From Crotalaria pallida (lineage: Eukaryota; Streptophyta; Magnoliopsida; Fabales; Fabaceae), in the NCBI GenBank assembly GCA_037953625.1, contig CM075650.1:145295206-145359205 (forward strand): a stretch of 64,000 nucleotides of DNA, written 5' to 3'. Positions within the stretch are counted from its first letter, which is position 1; each line of letters begins with the position of its first letter. Made by a program: the position numbers and the translations under genes. A model generated the notes under the pieces. It was not told the origin of the DNA. It ran no database searches and saw nothing but the letters and a program-made list of their open reading frames with translations. Positions 48,290 through 59,143 of this stretch are shown in pieces.

Positions 48290-48720
48290 ACGGTGATGAA
48301 GGAGAGCGTGGCGTGGTGTGGTGAGCGTGGCTAACCCTTACTACACAAACGGCGACGGTGTGCGGTTGCTACAGAGAACAGCGATGACTTGGATAGAAGC
48401 TATGGCAGCTATGTGCTTCGGTGCCGAACGTTGTTGAGAGCGAGGGTTTAGGGACCAAAGGAGGTGAGAGAGAGAGAGAGGGTTTAGAGAACAGTGGTGT
48501 GGTGAGAGAGAGACGGTGTCGTGTGGTGAGAGACGGTGATGGGGTTTGTGAGGACGGTGGTGAGAGAGACGGTGTGGTGAGAGAGAGACGGTGTGGTGTG
48601 GTGTGGTGAGGGCAGCTGACGGTGATGAAGGAGAGCGTGGCGTGGTGTGGTGAGCGTGGTGATGGCTGACGGTGTGGTGGAACTGATGAAGAAGAAGAAG
48701 GGCGTGTTGATCGTGAAGAA
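48290..48720. repeat. GTG/GAGAGA-rich imperfect repeats near CACTA-2 right end
   Basis: Blocks such as GTGGTGAGAGAGACGGTG recur. A roughly 40-bp unit (GACGGTGATGAAGGAGAGCG onward) occurs at about 48292 and again at about 48619. No protein is supported. Confidence 0.7.
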
Positions 48721-49196
48721 GAAGAAGGGAGTAGAAGAAGGGACTGATGAGTTTTTTTTTTAATTAAAAAATAAAAAATAATATTCAAAATATTCAAAAA
48801 CACAAAAACTAAAGCATTTCAGCATATTTGCGCGCCGGAGGGATTAAATTTCGCACCATAGATTCAACAGCATTTGCTTAAAGAAGTGCAGTAAATTAAG
48901 CGTTGCAATTTTTTCCAAGGGAATTTACTGCATTTACCTAACAAAATGCTGTTGAAAATACTATCATGATTCTCTTCCCATGTACTAGCTATTTATTTAC
49001 AGCATTTTTAACATAAGTGCTGTAAATTAGGTGTTGTTAAAACTCCTTTGTGGTGTAGTGCTCTTTCTTCCTTTCACTTGAAACCATTAATCATTTCTCT
49101 CTCTTATCTTTCTATATCTCTCCTTAATACACTCCATACACCTCAAAATGATATGTAAGAATATCATTTTTCTTATATAAATTGCCAACTTATATG

Positions 49197-52100
49197 TGTA
49201 ACATCCCTAATTTGATTTACAAGCCTAATTAGTGAATTAACAGGTTTATAGTGAAGAGAATGGGTAGATTAATTACTTAAAGAATTTTGGGAACAAGGTG
49301 ACTAGTAATTTTAGGTACTAGGGGTTGTGTAGGATGTATATGTGTCAAGAGACGGAAATATCTAAGTCGATCGGGAGTTAAATCGGGGTTTTAAGTGCTA
49401 GAATGCGTTCGATGCCAGAAAATTTGGAATAAAATATCCATATCTCCAAACCCAATTCCCACCGTTGGATGTAAAGATAAGGGTTCTAGGAATCTTGTCT
49501 CAAAATTTGAGCAAGATCCGACGGTTAGCTAAGAAGTTAGGGCGGATCGAAGTTCAGAATCCCTGGTGCACGCCCAGGGGCACCAGCCTGCGCCCAGGCG
49601 CGTGCACTATTCATTTGTGCACCAGACAGGGACTTTCTCGCCCAGGCGCGCCCCTCATGCGCTCAGGCACGCCTTCCACGCACCAGACTTGAAATGGTGC
49701 GCCAATTTCCCTCCAACCAGGCACCTGGTGCAGCACCAACGAACCAGCTTGAAAACTGGTGCTGATCGTCCGCCCAGGCACGCGCTACTTCCGCCCAGGA
49801 GCGCGCTGCGCGCATCAGATCACCATCAGGCGCACCAGACGCGCGCCATTCCTTCCTGACCGCACCAGATTCACGCACCACGCACCAGACCAGGAGCTGG
49901 TGCCGGACTCGCGCTCAGGCGTGCGCTAACCGCGCCCAGGCGCGCGCGACCAGATGGTGCGTTTTCAGCCACCAGATCTGGACTTGGGGACCAAGTCAAG
50001 CCCTCCCCACCGTTGGATTTGGTCAGCACAAGATAAGGGGCATCAAAAACAACAACAAAAACCATCACCACCCATATTCCTCTCCCTTCTTCACCATGTT
50101 TCTCCGTCCCTCTCTCCATGGATTCCAAGAGCCAAATCCATCATCAACACCCAAACACCATGATCAAGGCACCTTCAACCTTGATCTTCATCACCATCAC
50201 TCTCCATCATGGATCAAGCACCAAGAATCACCCCCAAACTCCCTCATCAATTCGTGACTCCCTCTCTCCATTCCCTAAGGCTTCTAAAATCATAGCAAGG
50301 GGGGAGTTATTCATACTCAATCCACCACACCCATTCACTCACCATCTCCACTCAAGTACAAGCAAGGAAATGGCCAACAAACCTTCCTTCCCTCTCTCTA
50401 AATTCGTGACCTCTCTCCCTCTCTATTTCCATGGATTTGTCAACCTAACCACTAGTGAGAGTTATACCCATAAACCTCATCATCAAGGACATGGAATAGG
50501 AGATTAAAGCTAGGAATGCAAGGGCCATAGTGGGTACAAAATCAAGGAATAAGGAAGTTCAGGCTAGGGAGCTTAAGCATCAAGGAGAGGGTTAGAGTTT
50601 GAAGCCTATCATTATCTCCCATTAGGAAGGTAAGAGGGGTTTGTGTTACCTTTCCTAAGGATATAGATTCTAGGTTGTTGTAATGATGACTAGGTATAGA
50701 TAATTGATTTAGAGAATACACCATAGAATATTAAAGTGCATGAAATGAACCTTAGGGTGTAATTGCTACTAAATGCGTAGAATATATGTAATTAAGTAGG
50801 AAGTGAAGAACGCTAGGGAGTTGACTTAATTTATAGTACTCTGAGACATACCTGAGTATGTCGACTGTTTTGTTTACCAACGGTGAACTGTTATTTGTCA
50901 TTGATGAATGTTCATATTGTGCTTGGTGTGGCGGCCCGTAAAGCAGGGAATGGATTTAGTGTTAACATAGGCCAATCATATCGGAAGGGTTAAGTAATAA
51001 AAGAGAAATTCGAATGTAATGGAAGATTATGAGTGAGTAATTAAAGAATGGACTAAGGATAAATAGCTTGGTAAAATAGAAATGATGTTTATTATTAAAT
51101 GAATCATGAATTAAAGGATGGTGATTGAGTGACAAGGAAATTTTGATGGATGTTGTGCTTGATTTAATTTGTTAAGTGTAATTGTGACAATAACAGTTGT
51201 ATGATAATGTGTGATATTGAAATGATGTTTGTGCTTGAATATTCATGAGATGTGATGTTGTTATGATCCAAGAATGAAAATGAAATATACCCGGACGCAG
51301 TAAGACGTCACGCGAATGCGGACGCAGTAGGACGTGACCAGGGACAGAGTGAAATGAATTATACCCGGGCGCAGTAAGTCGTGACCAGCACATTAGTGCG
51401 GACGCAGTAGGTCGTGACCAGGGGAGAATGAATATGAATTATACCCGGGCATAGTAAGACGTGAGTGCACAGGAGTGCAGACGCAGTAGGTCGTGACCAG
51501 GGACAGAATGAAATGAAATATACCTGGGCGCAGTAAGACGTGAGTGCACAGGAGTGCAGACGCAGTAGGTCGCGACCAGGGACAGAGTGAAATGAATTAT
51601 ACCCGGGCGCAGTAAGACGTGAGTGCACAGGAGTGCAGACGCAGTAGGTCGCGACCAGGGACAGAATGAAATGAATTATACCCGGGCGCAGTAAGACGTG
51701 AGTGCACAGGGGTGCAGACGCAGTAGGCTGCGACCAGGGACAGAATGAAATGAAACATACCCGGGCGCAGTAAGTCGTGACTAGCACATTAGTGCGGACG
51801 CAGTAGGTCGTGACCAGGGAAGAATGAATATGAAATATACCCGGACGCAGTAAGACGTGAGTGCACGGGAGTGCAGACGCAGTAGGTCGTGACTAGGGAC
51901 AGAATGATTGAGAATTGTGAATTTAATGAAAGAAAAGAGAATAAAAAGGTTTATGAAAATAATGATATATGTATGTGAGTTGGTCATTTTATGAGTTTGG
52001 AATTTGGGACATGGAAATGTTAATGTAACCGGAATTGACAAGTAATTTAAGGTTGAAAGTAGAATTGCTAGGAAGGTAGTATGGACATAGGCCTATTTCA

Positions 52101-52708
52101 GTGAAAATGAACTTGTATGTGATTATCTGAAAAAGAATGTTAGATTAATAGATAATTTCTAATGTGATAGGGCCTAGTTTGTCAGCTATGCTTCTTAGAA
52201 GCTATTTTCCTTAGTACTGTGTAATGCTACCCTTCTTGCTATATTTTTACAGGTATCGAAGGAGCATACACAAGTCTGGCCGAGCAGGTGTACCTTCCAC
52301 CACGTGGAATGTATATAGTATTTAGCGACCATCTATCGATCATGGGTTATTTTGGGAATTTTATTGTATTTCAATTTCCTTGTCTTTTTGGAAAACTAAG
52401 AGTTTGAGAAGTTATTTGTACCCCTTTTGAACTAATGTTCTAAGTGAACTAAATAATATTTTGGGCCCTGCTGGTCTCTGATGTATTTAAATCCACTTCG
52501 GATAAATTTTACAGGTTAAAGTAATATTTTGGAAATGTCTCACAAACAAAGAAAACTCCGTTCGATTCTACGGAGAAGTTTTATAAATAAACAACAGGAT
52601 TATGAGTTTTCATATGAAATGAAACTAAACAAATGATTTAAAAAGAAATTTTTAAGTCGCTATTTTTAATCTTAAGGGTAATTATGGGAAAATAATTTAG
52701 GTGTTACA
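49197..52708 (+). repeat. 5' LTR of the LARD-like element
   Basis: 3512 bp. It contains a GC-rich segment (about 49560-49975) made of repeated GCGCCCAGGCGCG and GCACCAG words, and an array of about 79-bp units (51289-51909, eight copies). Some 105 bp longer than its partner. Confidence 0.92.
51289..51909 (+). repeat. Tandem array in 5' LTR, eight units
   Basis: Units of about 75-80 bp begin ACCCGGGCGCAGTAAG and include GACGCAGTAGGTCGTGACCAGG. Two unit types alternate in part, with GTGAGTGCACAGGAGTGC or GTGACCAGCACATTAG in the middle. Confidence 0.9.
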
Positions 52709-52712
52709 TTTA

Positions 52713-52724
52713 TGGTATCAGAGC
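52713..52724 (+). other. Primer-binding site, tRNA-iMet type
   Basis: TGGTATCAGAGC four bases after the 5' LTR is complementary to the 3' end of plant initiator tRNA-Met. Confidence 0.93.
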
Positions 52725-55722
52725 AGTTTTTCCTCGGCCCGAAGGGAGTAACTGATTACTCCTGTAGTTACTCATCAAGCGAGTAACTTGAAATAGAAGT
52801 AGAACTGCTTTCTGATTTAGTGAGTGTCATTACTAGTATGGTAATAAAAATAGTTACGAAGTCTAGTGTGGTAAGAACTCTAGATCTTCTTAGGCTAGAC
52901 TGAGCTATTTGAGGGGTACGTTTAGCATCTGGCGATTTCTTTCGAGAAGCATGGTAAGCAATCGAAAATCTTTTCTAAGTTCATTTAAGTATGTTAAAAT
53001 TACCATGCAAAACCTGAAAATCTTGTGGAAAATCAATGAGTCATATTTAGAAGTGGATGAATGACGAGACTAAGGAAAGCAATACCCCAACAGGCAAGAG
53101 CACTAGATTGCTACCCCACCGGGAGGAAGCGATCTTTAGTTTCGCGCCAAGTAGGCCAATTCTAAATGTGATGCACCAAACAAGATTTCAACATTTTGAA
53201 ACTAATAGGTTGAGGAATTCAAACTTAAGTAAGATGAGAATGGTCTTATCACTGATACGATGTGTATTTGAGCCTGATCACCTCAAGTGTACATCTATTG
53301 GGAGATATCATCATCCTGTCCTTAAGTTTCGGCGAGTATTTTGGGAATTTAGTGAGATCCCAAATTTAGGAGGATTAGAGGTCTTTGTCATAGGTTTCCG
53401 TATGCGTAAATATTTTAGAACCAGAGTTGCGCAACGGAAGTGTAGGAAGTATTGTCTTGTCTTAAGATAAGAGAAGTAGCTAGTTATGTATCCTAGTTAG
53501 CTATGATAGATTGCTAGTATTTATACATCCAGAATTGAATATAAGAAACCCTAAGATAGTACATAGTAATAGTCCTAAGTTTAGGCATTCGGTGCTTAAA
53601 ATCCTAGGAGGTTGCATAGAGCTAGGTTATGTGTTTAGAAATGAATGAATGTGATGCTATGTATTGTCTTGTGTTTGCCTACATGATGAATGGTGCATTT
53701 TAATGATAATTGTTATTGTCTGAACATGTGCATGATAAAAACTGTTTTGGGCATAAAACCTTTCGCAAACTTCTTCATAGAATGGTGTTGCTATCAATGA
53801 ATCGCTTGGTTCCCAAGCATAATCATTTCAAAACCCGGAAACGTTCGATTTTCAAGTGTGATAGTAACCCCAATGAACTTTCATGTTTTGGAACTAAATT
53901 CAAAAACGAATATCACTGTTTTAACAAGATCGAAAATCATTCTAAATTGAGTGCTAAGTCGTATCACAAAATTTTGAAAAGTTGATTAATGAACTAAGGA
54001 TTCCTAAGTAATCAAGTGGGGAACTAATTTATTCTTTTAATCGATCCCCACGCTGATTAAATAGGAACCCTTCTATGTGACCTTACTCAATTCGGAATGG
54101 ATCTTAGTTGTCAAATTCAAAGTCAAAGGGAATGTGACTATTTTGATTGTTTGCGAAGCATTGAAATAAACTTTCTAGGAAACCACACACTCCCATTCTC
54201 ATTGAGTTTGCTAATCTTGAGAAAGGTTATAATCCTTCACCTAAATCTCCCGAAATTAGATGGAGGAAATTCTTTACAAAAAATAATAAAATATACTTTG
54301 CTTTATAAAAATTTGTTTTTGGAACTTCATCCAAGTTATTTGGCATGAACATATCAAAATTTTAAAGTTTAAAATAAATTTTCCCGATTTAATCTTTTCC
54401 TAAGAATTTTACGTAAAACAAATCAAAATGGTTTCCCATCAAGAAAAGAATTTGATTTTTCAAGAATAATGAATCTATCGCCATACCATCACATCAATAT
54501 TGTTGATGTGCTATCTTGACTTATGCATATATAAATGCTTTCCTTGTATGATAAGCAAAATTTCTAAACATAGATGAACGCATACATGTTTTTTGGCATA
54601 TCCTTTTGATTTTATAAATGTATAAATGCACGAACGAATTTCCTTAACGCTATTCTGATTTTCATAAAGATACACATGCCTTGAATGTATGAGGTCTTAT
54701 CCATTGAATTTTAACCCTCATACAAAGTGATTGATTTTTATCAAAGTTTTTATCTTGGCATGCATAACTTGAATGTGTGAACAAATCATGGGAAACCATG
54801 CAAATTTTCAAACTCTTCTTGGATTGCATTTAAAATGTGTGCAGCTTACCTAAGATGTATGCATAAGATTTAGACCTGAGTTCTAGGGCTGATCCAGGTA
54901 GATCAGGATTGGATTAGAATCAAGTAGAGATTGCCAAGTTAGTGGTTGCAATTATGCGCTAGTATGAAATGTTGGTGTGCATATTTGAATTTTGATTGTT
55001 ATGTATGTGCTAACTGTTTACTTGTCAATGAGTATGATTGCATAGGACTTAAGAATAGTGCCTAAGTTGTAGATCACTAGGTAGAGTGTGATTAGATCTC
55101 TATTAATACTGCCGTTTAGATCGAGTATAGAAACAGTTTTGGGTTGTTTTGAATGCGGCAGTTATTAAGTTATAGTGCTATTTGTAATTCTGACAATGAC
55201 CCTATCGTTGATGGATATGAGATTAGACTGATACCCCTAATCTTATGTTATTTAATGATTGATGTCATCTGAGGATTATAAATGGCACAAGACCAATCCA
55301 GCCTAGAATGTAAGAACCAATTTGATTAGCACCCTTTCCAGATGTTTAAAGTAAAATGTTTGGGAAAAACCCAGTTGATCTTAGAAGCCATCTCCAATCT
55401 AATAGATAAATTGCTCTCGATTCTAGAAACCTGAGGTTTATTAAAAGTCCTTTTATTAGAACTCTTGCAATGTTTGACCGACATCGGAGTAAACCTCAAA
55501 AACCTTAGAGCATTTTGCTTCTAGTCTAACCAAACTAAACCACGATTGGTATTCTTCATTGGATGCATGAGTCCGGTGGCGTACTTAAGCAAGGTAGTAT
55601 GCCGATTCCTAGTGGGGGAGTAGAACCGAAGCTAAATGAGTATGGTAGCTTAGAAAACCCTGAGTTTGGGATGGTTCTCCATTTGAAGGAATTGAACGGA
55701 ATTTCGGGGACGAAATTCCAAT
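52725..55722 (+). other. Interior of the LARD-like element
   Basis: About 3 kb without recognised retroelement proteins. The longest open frame (53057-53470) has no motif I know. Sequence just before the polypurine tract (about 55640-55722) still resembles the end of a chromovirus pol region. Confidence 0.6.
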
Positions 55723-55736
55723 AAGTGGGGGAGAAT
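55723..55736 (+). other. Polypurine tract
   Basis: AAGTGGGGGAGAAT lies immediately before the 3' LTR start TGTAACA, the plus-strand primer position. Confidence 0.85.
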
Positions 55737-58700
55737 TGTAACATCCCTAATTTGATTTACAAGCCTGATTAGTGAATTAACAGGTTTATAGTGAAGAGAA
55801 TGGGTAGATTAATTACTTAAAGAATTTTGGGAGCAAGGTGACTAGTAATTTTAGGTACTAGGGGTTGTGTAGGATGTATATGTGTCAAGAGACGGAATTA
55901 TCTAAGTCGAATCGGGAGTTAAATCGGGGTTTTAAGTGCTAGAATGCGTTCGATGCCAGAAAATTTGGAATAAAATATCCATAGCTCCAAACCCAATTCC
56001 CACCGTTGGATGTAAAGATAAGGGTTCTAGGAATCTTGTCTCAAAATTTGAGCAAAATCCGACGGTTAACGAAGAAGTTAGGGCGGATCGAAGTTCGGAA
56101 TCCCTGGTGCACGCCCAGGGGCACCAGCCTGCGCCCAGGCGCGTGCACTATTCATTTGTGCACCAGACAGGGACTTTCCCGCCCAGGCGCGCCCCTCATG
56201 CGCTCAGGCGCGCCTTCCACGCACCAGACTTGAAATGGTGCGCCAATTTCCCTCCAGCCAGACACCTGGTGCAGCACCAACGCACCAGCTTGAAAACTGG
56301 TGCTGATCGTCCGCCCAGGCGCGCGCTACTTCCGCCCAGGCGCGCGCTGCGCGCATCAGATCCTCATCAGGCGCACCAGACGCGCGTCATTCCTTCCTGA
56401 CCGCACCAGATTCACGCACCACGCACCAGACCAGGAGCTGGTGCCGGACTCGCGCTCAGGCGCGCGCGACCAGATGGTGCGTTTTCAGCCACCAGATCTG
56501 GACTTGGGGACCAAGTCAAGCCCTCCCACCGTTGGATTTGGTCAGCACAAGATAAGGGGCATAAAAAACAACAACAAAAACCATCACCACCCATATTCCT
56601 CTCCCTTCTTCACCCTGTTTCTCCTTCCCTCTCTCCATGGATTCCAAGAGCCAAATCCATCATCAACACCCAAACACCATGATCAAGGCACCTTCAACCT
56701 TGATCTTCATCACCATCACTCTCCATCATGGATCAAGCACCAAGAATCACCCCCAAACTCCCTCATCAATTCGTGACTTCCTCTCTCCATTCCCTAAGGC
56801 TTCTAAAATCATAGCAAGGGGTGAGTTATTCATACTCAATCCACCACACCCATTCACTCACCATCTCCACTCAAGTACAAGCAAGGAAATGGCCAACAAA
56901 CCTTCCTTCCCTCTCTCTAAATTCGTGACCTCTCTCCCTCTCTATTTCCATGGATTTGTCAACCTAACCACTAGGGAGAGTTATACCCATAAACCTCATC
57001 ATCAAGGACATGGAATAGGAGATTAAAGCTAGGAATGCAAGGGCCATAGTGGGTACAAAATCAAGGAATAAGGAAGTTCAGGCTAGGGAGCTTAAGCATC
57101 AAGGAGAGGGTTAGAGTTTGAAGCCTATCATTATCTCCCATTAGGAAGGTAAGAGGGGTTTGTGTTACCTTTCCTAAGGATATAGATTCTAGGTTGTTGT
57201 AATGATGACTAGGTATAGATAATTGATTTAGAGAATACACCATAGAATATTAAAGTGCATGAAATGAACCTTAGGGTGTAATTGCTACTAAATGCGTAGA
57301 ATATATGTAATTAAGTAGGAAGTGAAGAACAATAGGGAGTTGACTTAATTTATAGTACTCTGAGACATACCTGAGTATGTCGACTGTTTTGTTTACCAAC
57401 GGTGAACTGTTATTTGTCATTGATGAATGTTCATATTGTGCTTGGTGTGGCGGCCCGTAAAGCAGGGAATGGATTTAGTGTTAACATAGGCCAATCATAT
57501 CGGAAGGGTTAAGTAATAAAAGAGAAATTCGAATGTAATGGAAGATTATGAGTGAGTAATTAAAGAATGGACCAAGGATAAATAGCTTGGTAAAATAGAA
57601 ATGATGTTTATTATTAAATGAATCATGAATTAGAGGATGGTGATTGAGTGACAAGGAAATTTTGATGGATGTTGTGCTTGATTTAATTTGTTAAGTGTAA
57701 TTGTGACAATAACAGTTGTATGATAATGTGTGATATTGAAATGATGTTTGTGCTTGAATATTCATGAGATGTGATGTTGTTATGATCCAAGAATGAAAAT
57801 GAAATATACCCGGACGCAGTAAGACGTCACGCGAATGCGGACGCAGTAGGACGTGACCAGGGACAGAGTGAAATGAATTATACCCGGGCGCAGTAAGTCG
57901 TGACCAGCTGTGCGGACGCAGTAGGTCGTGACCAGGGGAGAATGAATATGAATTATACCCGGGCGCAGTAAGACGTGAGTGCATAGGAGTGCAGACGCAG
58001 TAGGTCGTGACCAGGGACAGAATGAAATGAAATATACCCGGGCGCAGTAAGACGTGAGTGCACAGGAGTGCAGACGCAGTAGGTCGCCACCAGGGACAGA
58101 ATGAAATGAATTATACCCGGGCGTAGTAAGACGTGAGTGCACAGGGGTGCAGACGCAGTAGGCCGCGACCAGGGACAGAATGAAATGAAACATACCCGGG
58201 CGCAGTAAGTCGTGACCAGCACATTAGTGCGGACGCAGTAGGTCGTGACCAGGGAAGAATGAATATGAAATATACCCGGACGCAGTAAGACGTGAGTGCA
58301 CGGGAGTGCAGACGCAGTAGGTCGTGACCAGGGACAGAATGATTGAGAATTGTGAATTTAATGAAAGAAAAGAGAATAAAAAGGTTTATGAAAACAATGA
58401 TATATGTATGTGAGTTGGTCATTTTATGAGTTTGGAATTTGGGACATGGAAATGTTAATGTAACCGGAATTGACAAGTAATTTAAGGTTGAAAGTAGAAT
58501 TGCTAGGAAGGTAGTATGGACATAGGACTATTTCAGTGAAAATGAACTTGTATGTGATTATCTGAAAAAGAATGTTAGATTAATAGATAATTTCTAATGT
58601 GATAGGGCCTAGTTTGTCAGCTATGCTTCTTAGAAGCTATTTTCCTTAGTACTGTGTAATGCTACCCTTCTTGCTATATTTTTACAGGTATCGAAGGAGC

Positions 58701-59143
58701 ATACACAAGTCTGGCCGAGCAGGTGTACCTTCCACCACGTGGAATGTATATAGTATTTAGCGACCATCTATCGGTCATGGGTTATTTTGGGAATTTTATT
58801 GTATTTCAATTTCCTTGTCTTTTTGGAAAACTAAGAGTTTGAGAAGTTATTTGTACCCCTTTTGAACTAATGTTCTAAGTGAACTAAATAATATTTTGGG
58901 CCCTGCTGGTCTCTGATGTATTTAAATCCACTTCGGATAAATTTTACAGGTTAAAGTAATATTTTGGAAATGTCTCACACACAAAGAAAACTCCGTTCGA
59001 TTCAACGGAGAAGTTTTATAAATAAACAACAGGATTATGAGTTTTCATATGAAATGAAACTAAACAAATGATTTAAAAAGAAATTTTTAAGTCGCTATTT
59101 TTAATCTTAAGGGTAATTATGGAAAAATAATTTAGGTGTTACA
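55737..59143 (+). repeat. 3' LTR of the LARD-like element
   Basis: 3407 bp, the partner of 49197-52708. It lacks one tandem unit and a block of about 21 bp in the GC-rich segment relative to the 5' LTR. Confidence 0.92.
57808..58343 (+). repeat. Tandem array in 3' LTR, seven units
   Basis: Same unit as in the 5' LTR but seven copies. One of the GTGACCAGCACATTAG units is shortened here to GTGACCAGCTGTGCGG. Confidence 0.9.

Larger units (their letters stand above)
42785..49060. mobile_element. CACTA element (CACTA-2) carrying Ulp1 and kinesin-14 fragments
   Basis: The left end is CACTACAACAGAAAAG. The right end on the minus strand is CACTACACCACAAAGGAG. The 3-bp direct repeat CTC flanks it (42782-42784 and 49061-49063). 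Sub-terminal regions at both ends are full of CAGCGCTTAT/TACAGCACTT-type motifs (TTTACAGCGCTT, AAGCGCTGTAAA, CTGCATTTGC). It contains an Ulp1-like protease exon, five kinesin exons, a solo LTR and a truncated LINE. TNPA/TNPD-type transposase was not seen. Confidence 0.9.
49197..59143 (+). mobile_element. Large LTR retrotransposon with apparently non-coding interior (LARD-like)
   Basis: Two LTRs of 3512 bp and 3407 bp start TGTAACATCCC and end AGGTGTTACA. The 5-bp direct repeat ATATG flanks the whole 9947-bp element (49192-49196 and 59144-59148). A primer site for initiator tRNA-Met, TGGTATCAGAGC, is at 52713-52724. A polypurine tract AAGTGGGGGAGAAT precedes the 3' LTR. The 3-kb interior has no recognisable gag, protease, reverse transcriptase or integrase. 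The LTR style and GGGGGAGAATTGTAACA junction resemble Tekay/Del chromoviruses, which probably supply the proteins. LTR similarity is high by eye, suggesting recent insertion. Confidence 0.92.

Noticed and set aside
48369..48803. 144-codon Ser/Pro-rich frame on the minus strand
   Set aside because: It is the complement of the GTG/GAGAGA low-complexity stretch, with no start context or domain.
49566..49859. Open frames through the GC-rich LTR segment (also 55936-56400)
   Set aside because: They arise from repeated GC-rich words, differ between frames and match no protein.
51289..51909. Regularly spaced repeats resembling a CRISPR array
   Set aside because: Units are contiguous tandem repeats without unique spacers, in a plant LTR.
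51172..52041. Several repetitive open frames on the minus strand (also 57691-58476)
   Set aside because: They are the translation of the 79-bp tandem array in the LTRs, present in both copies with different lengths.
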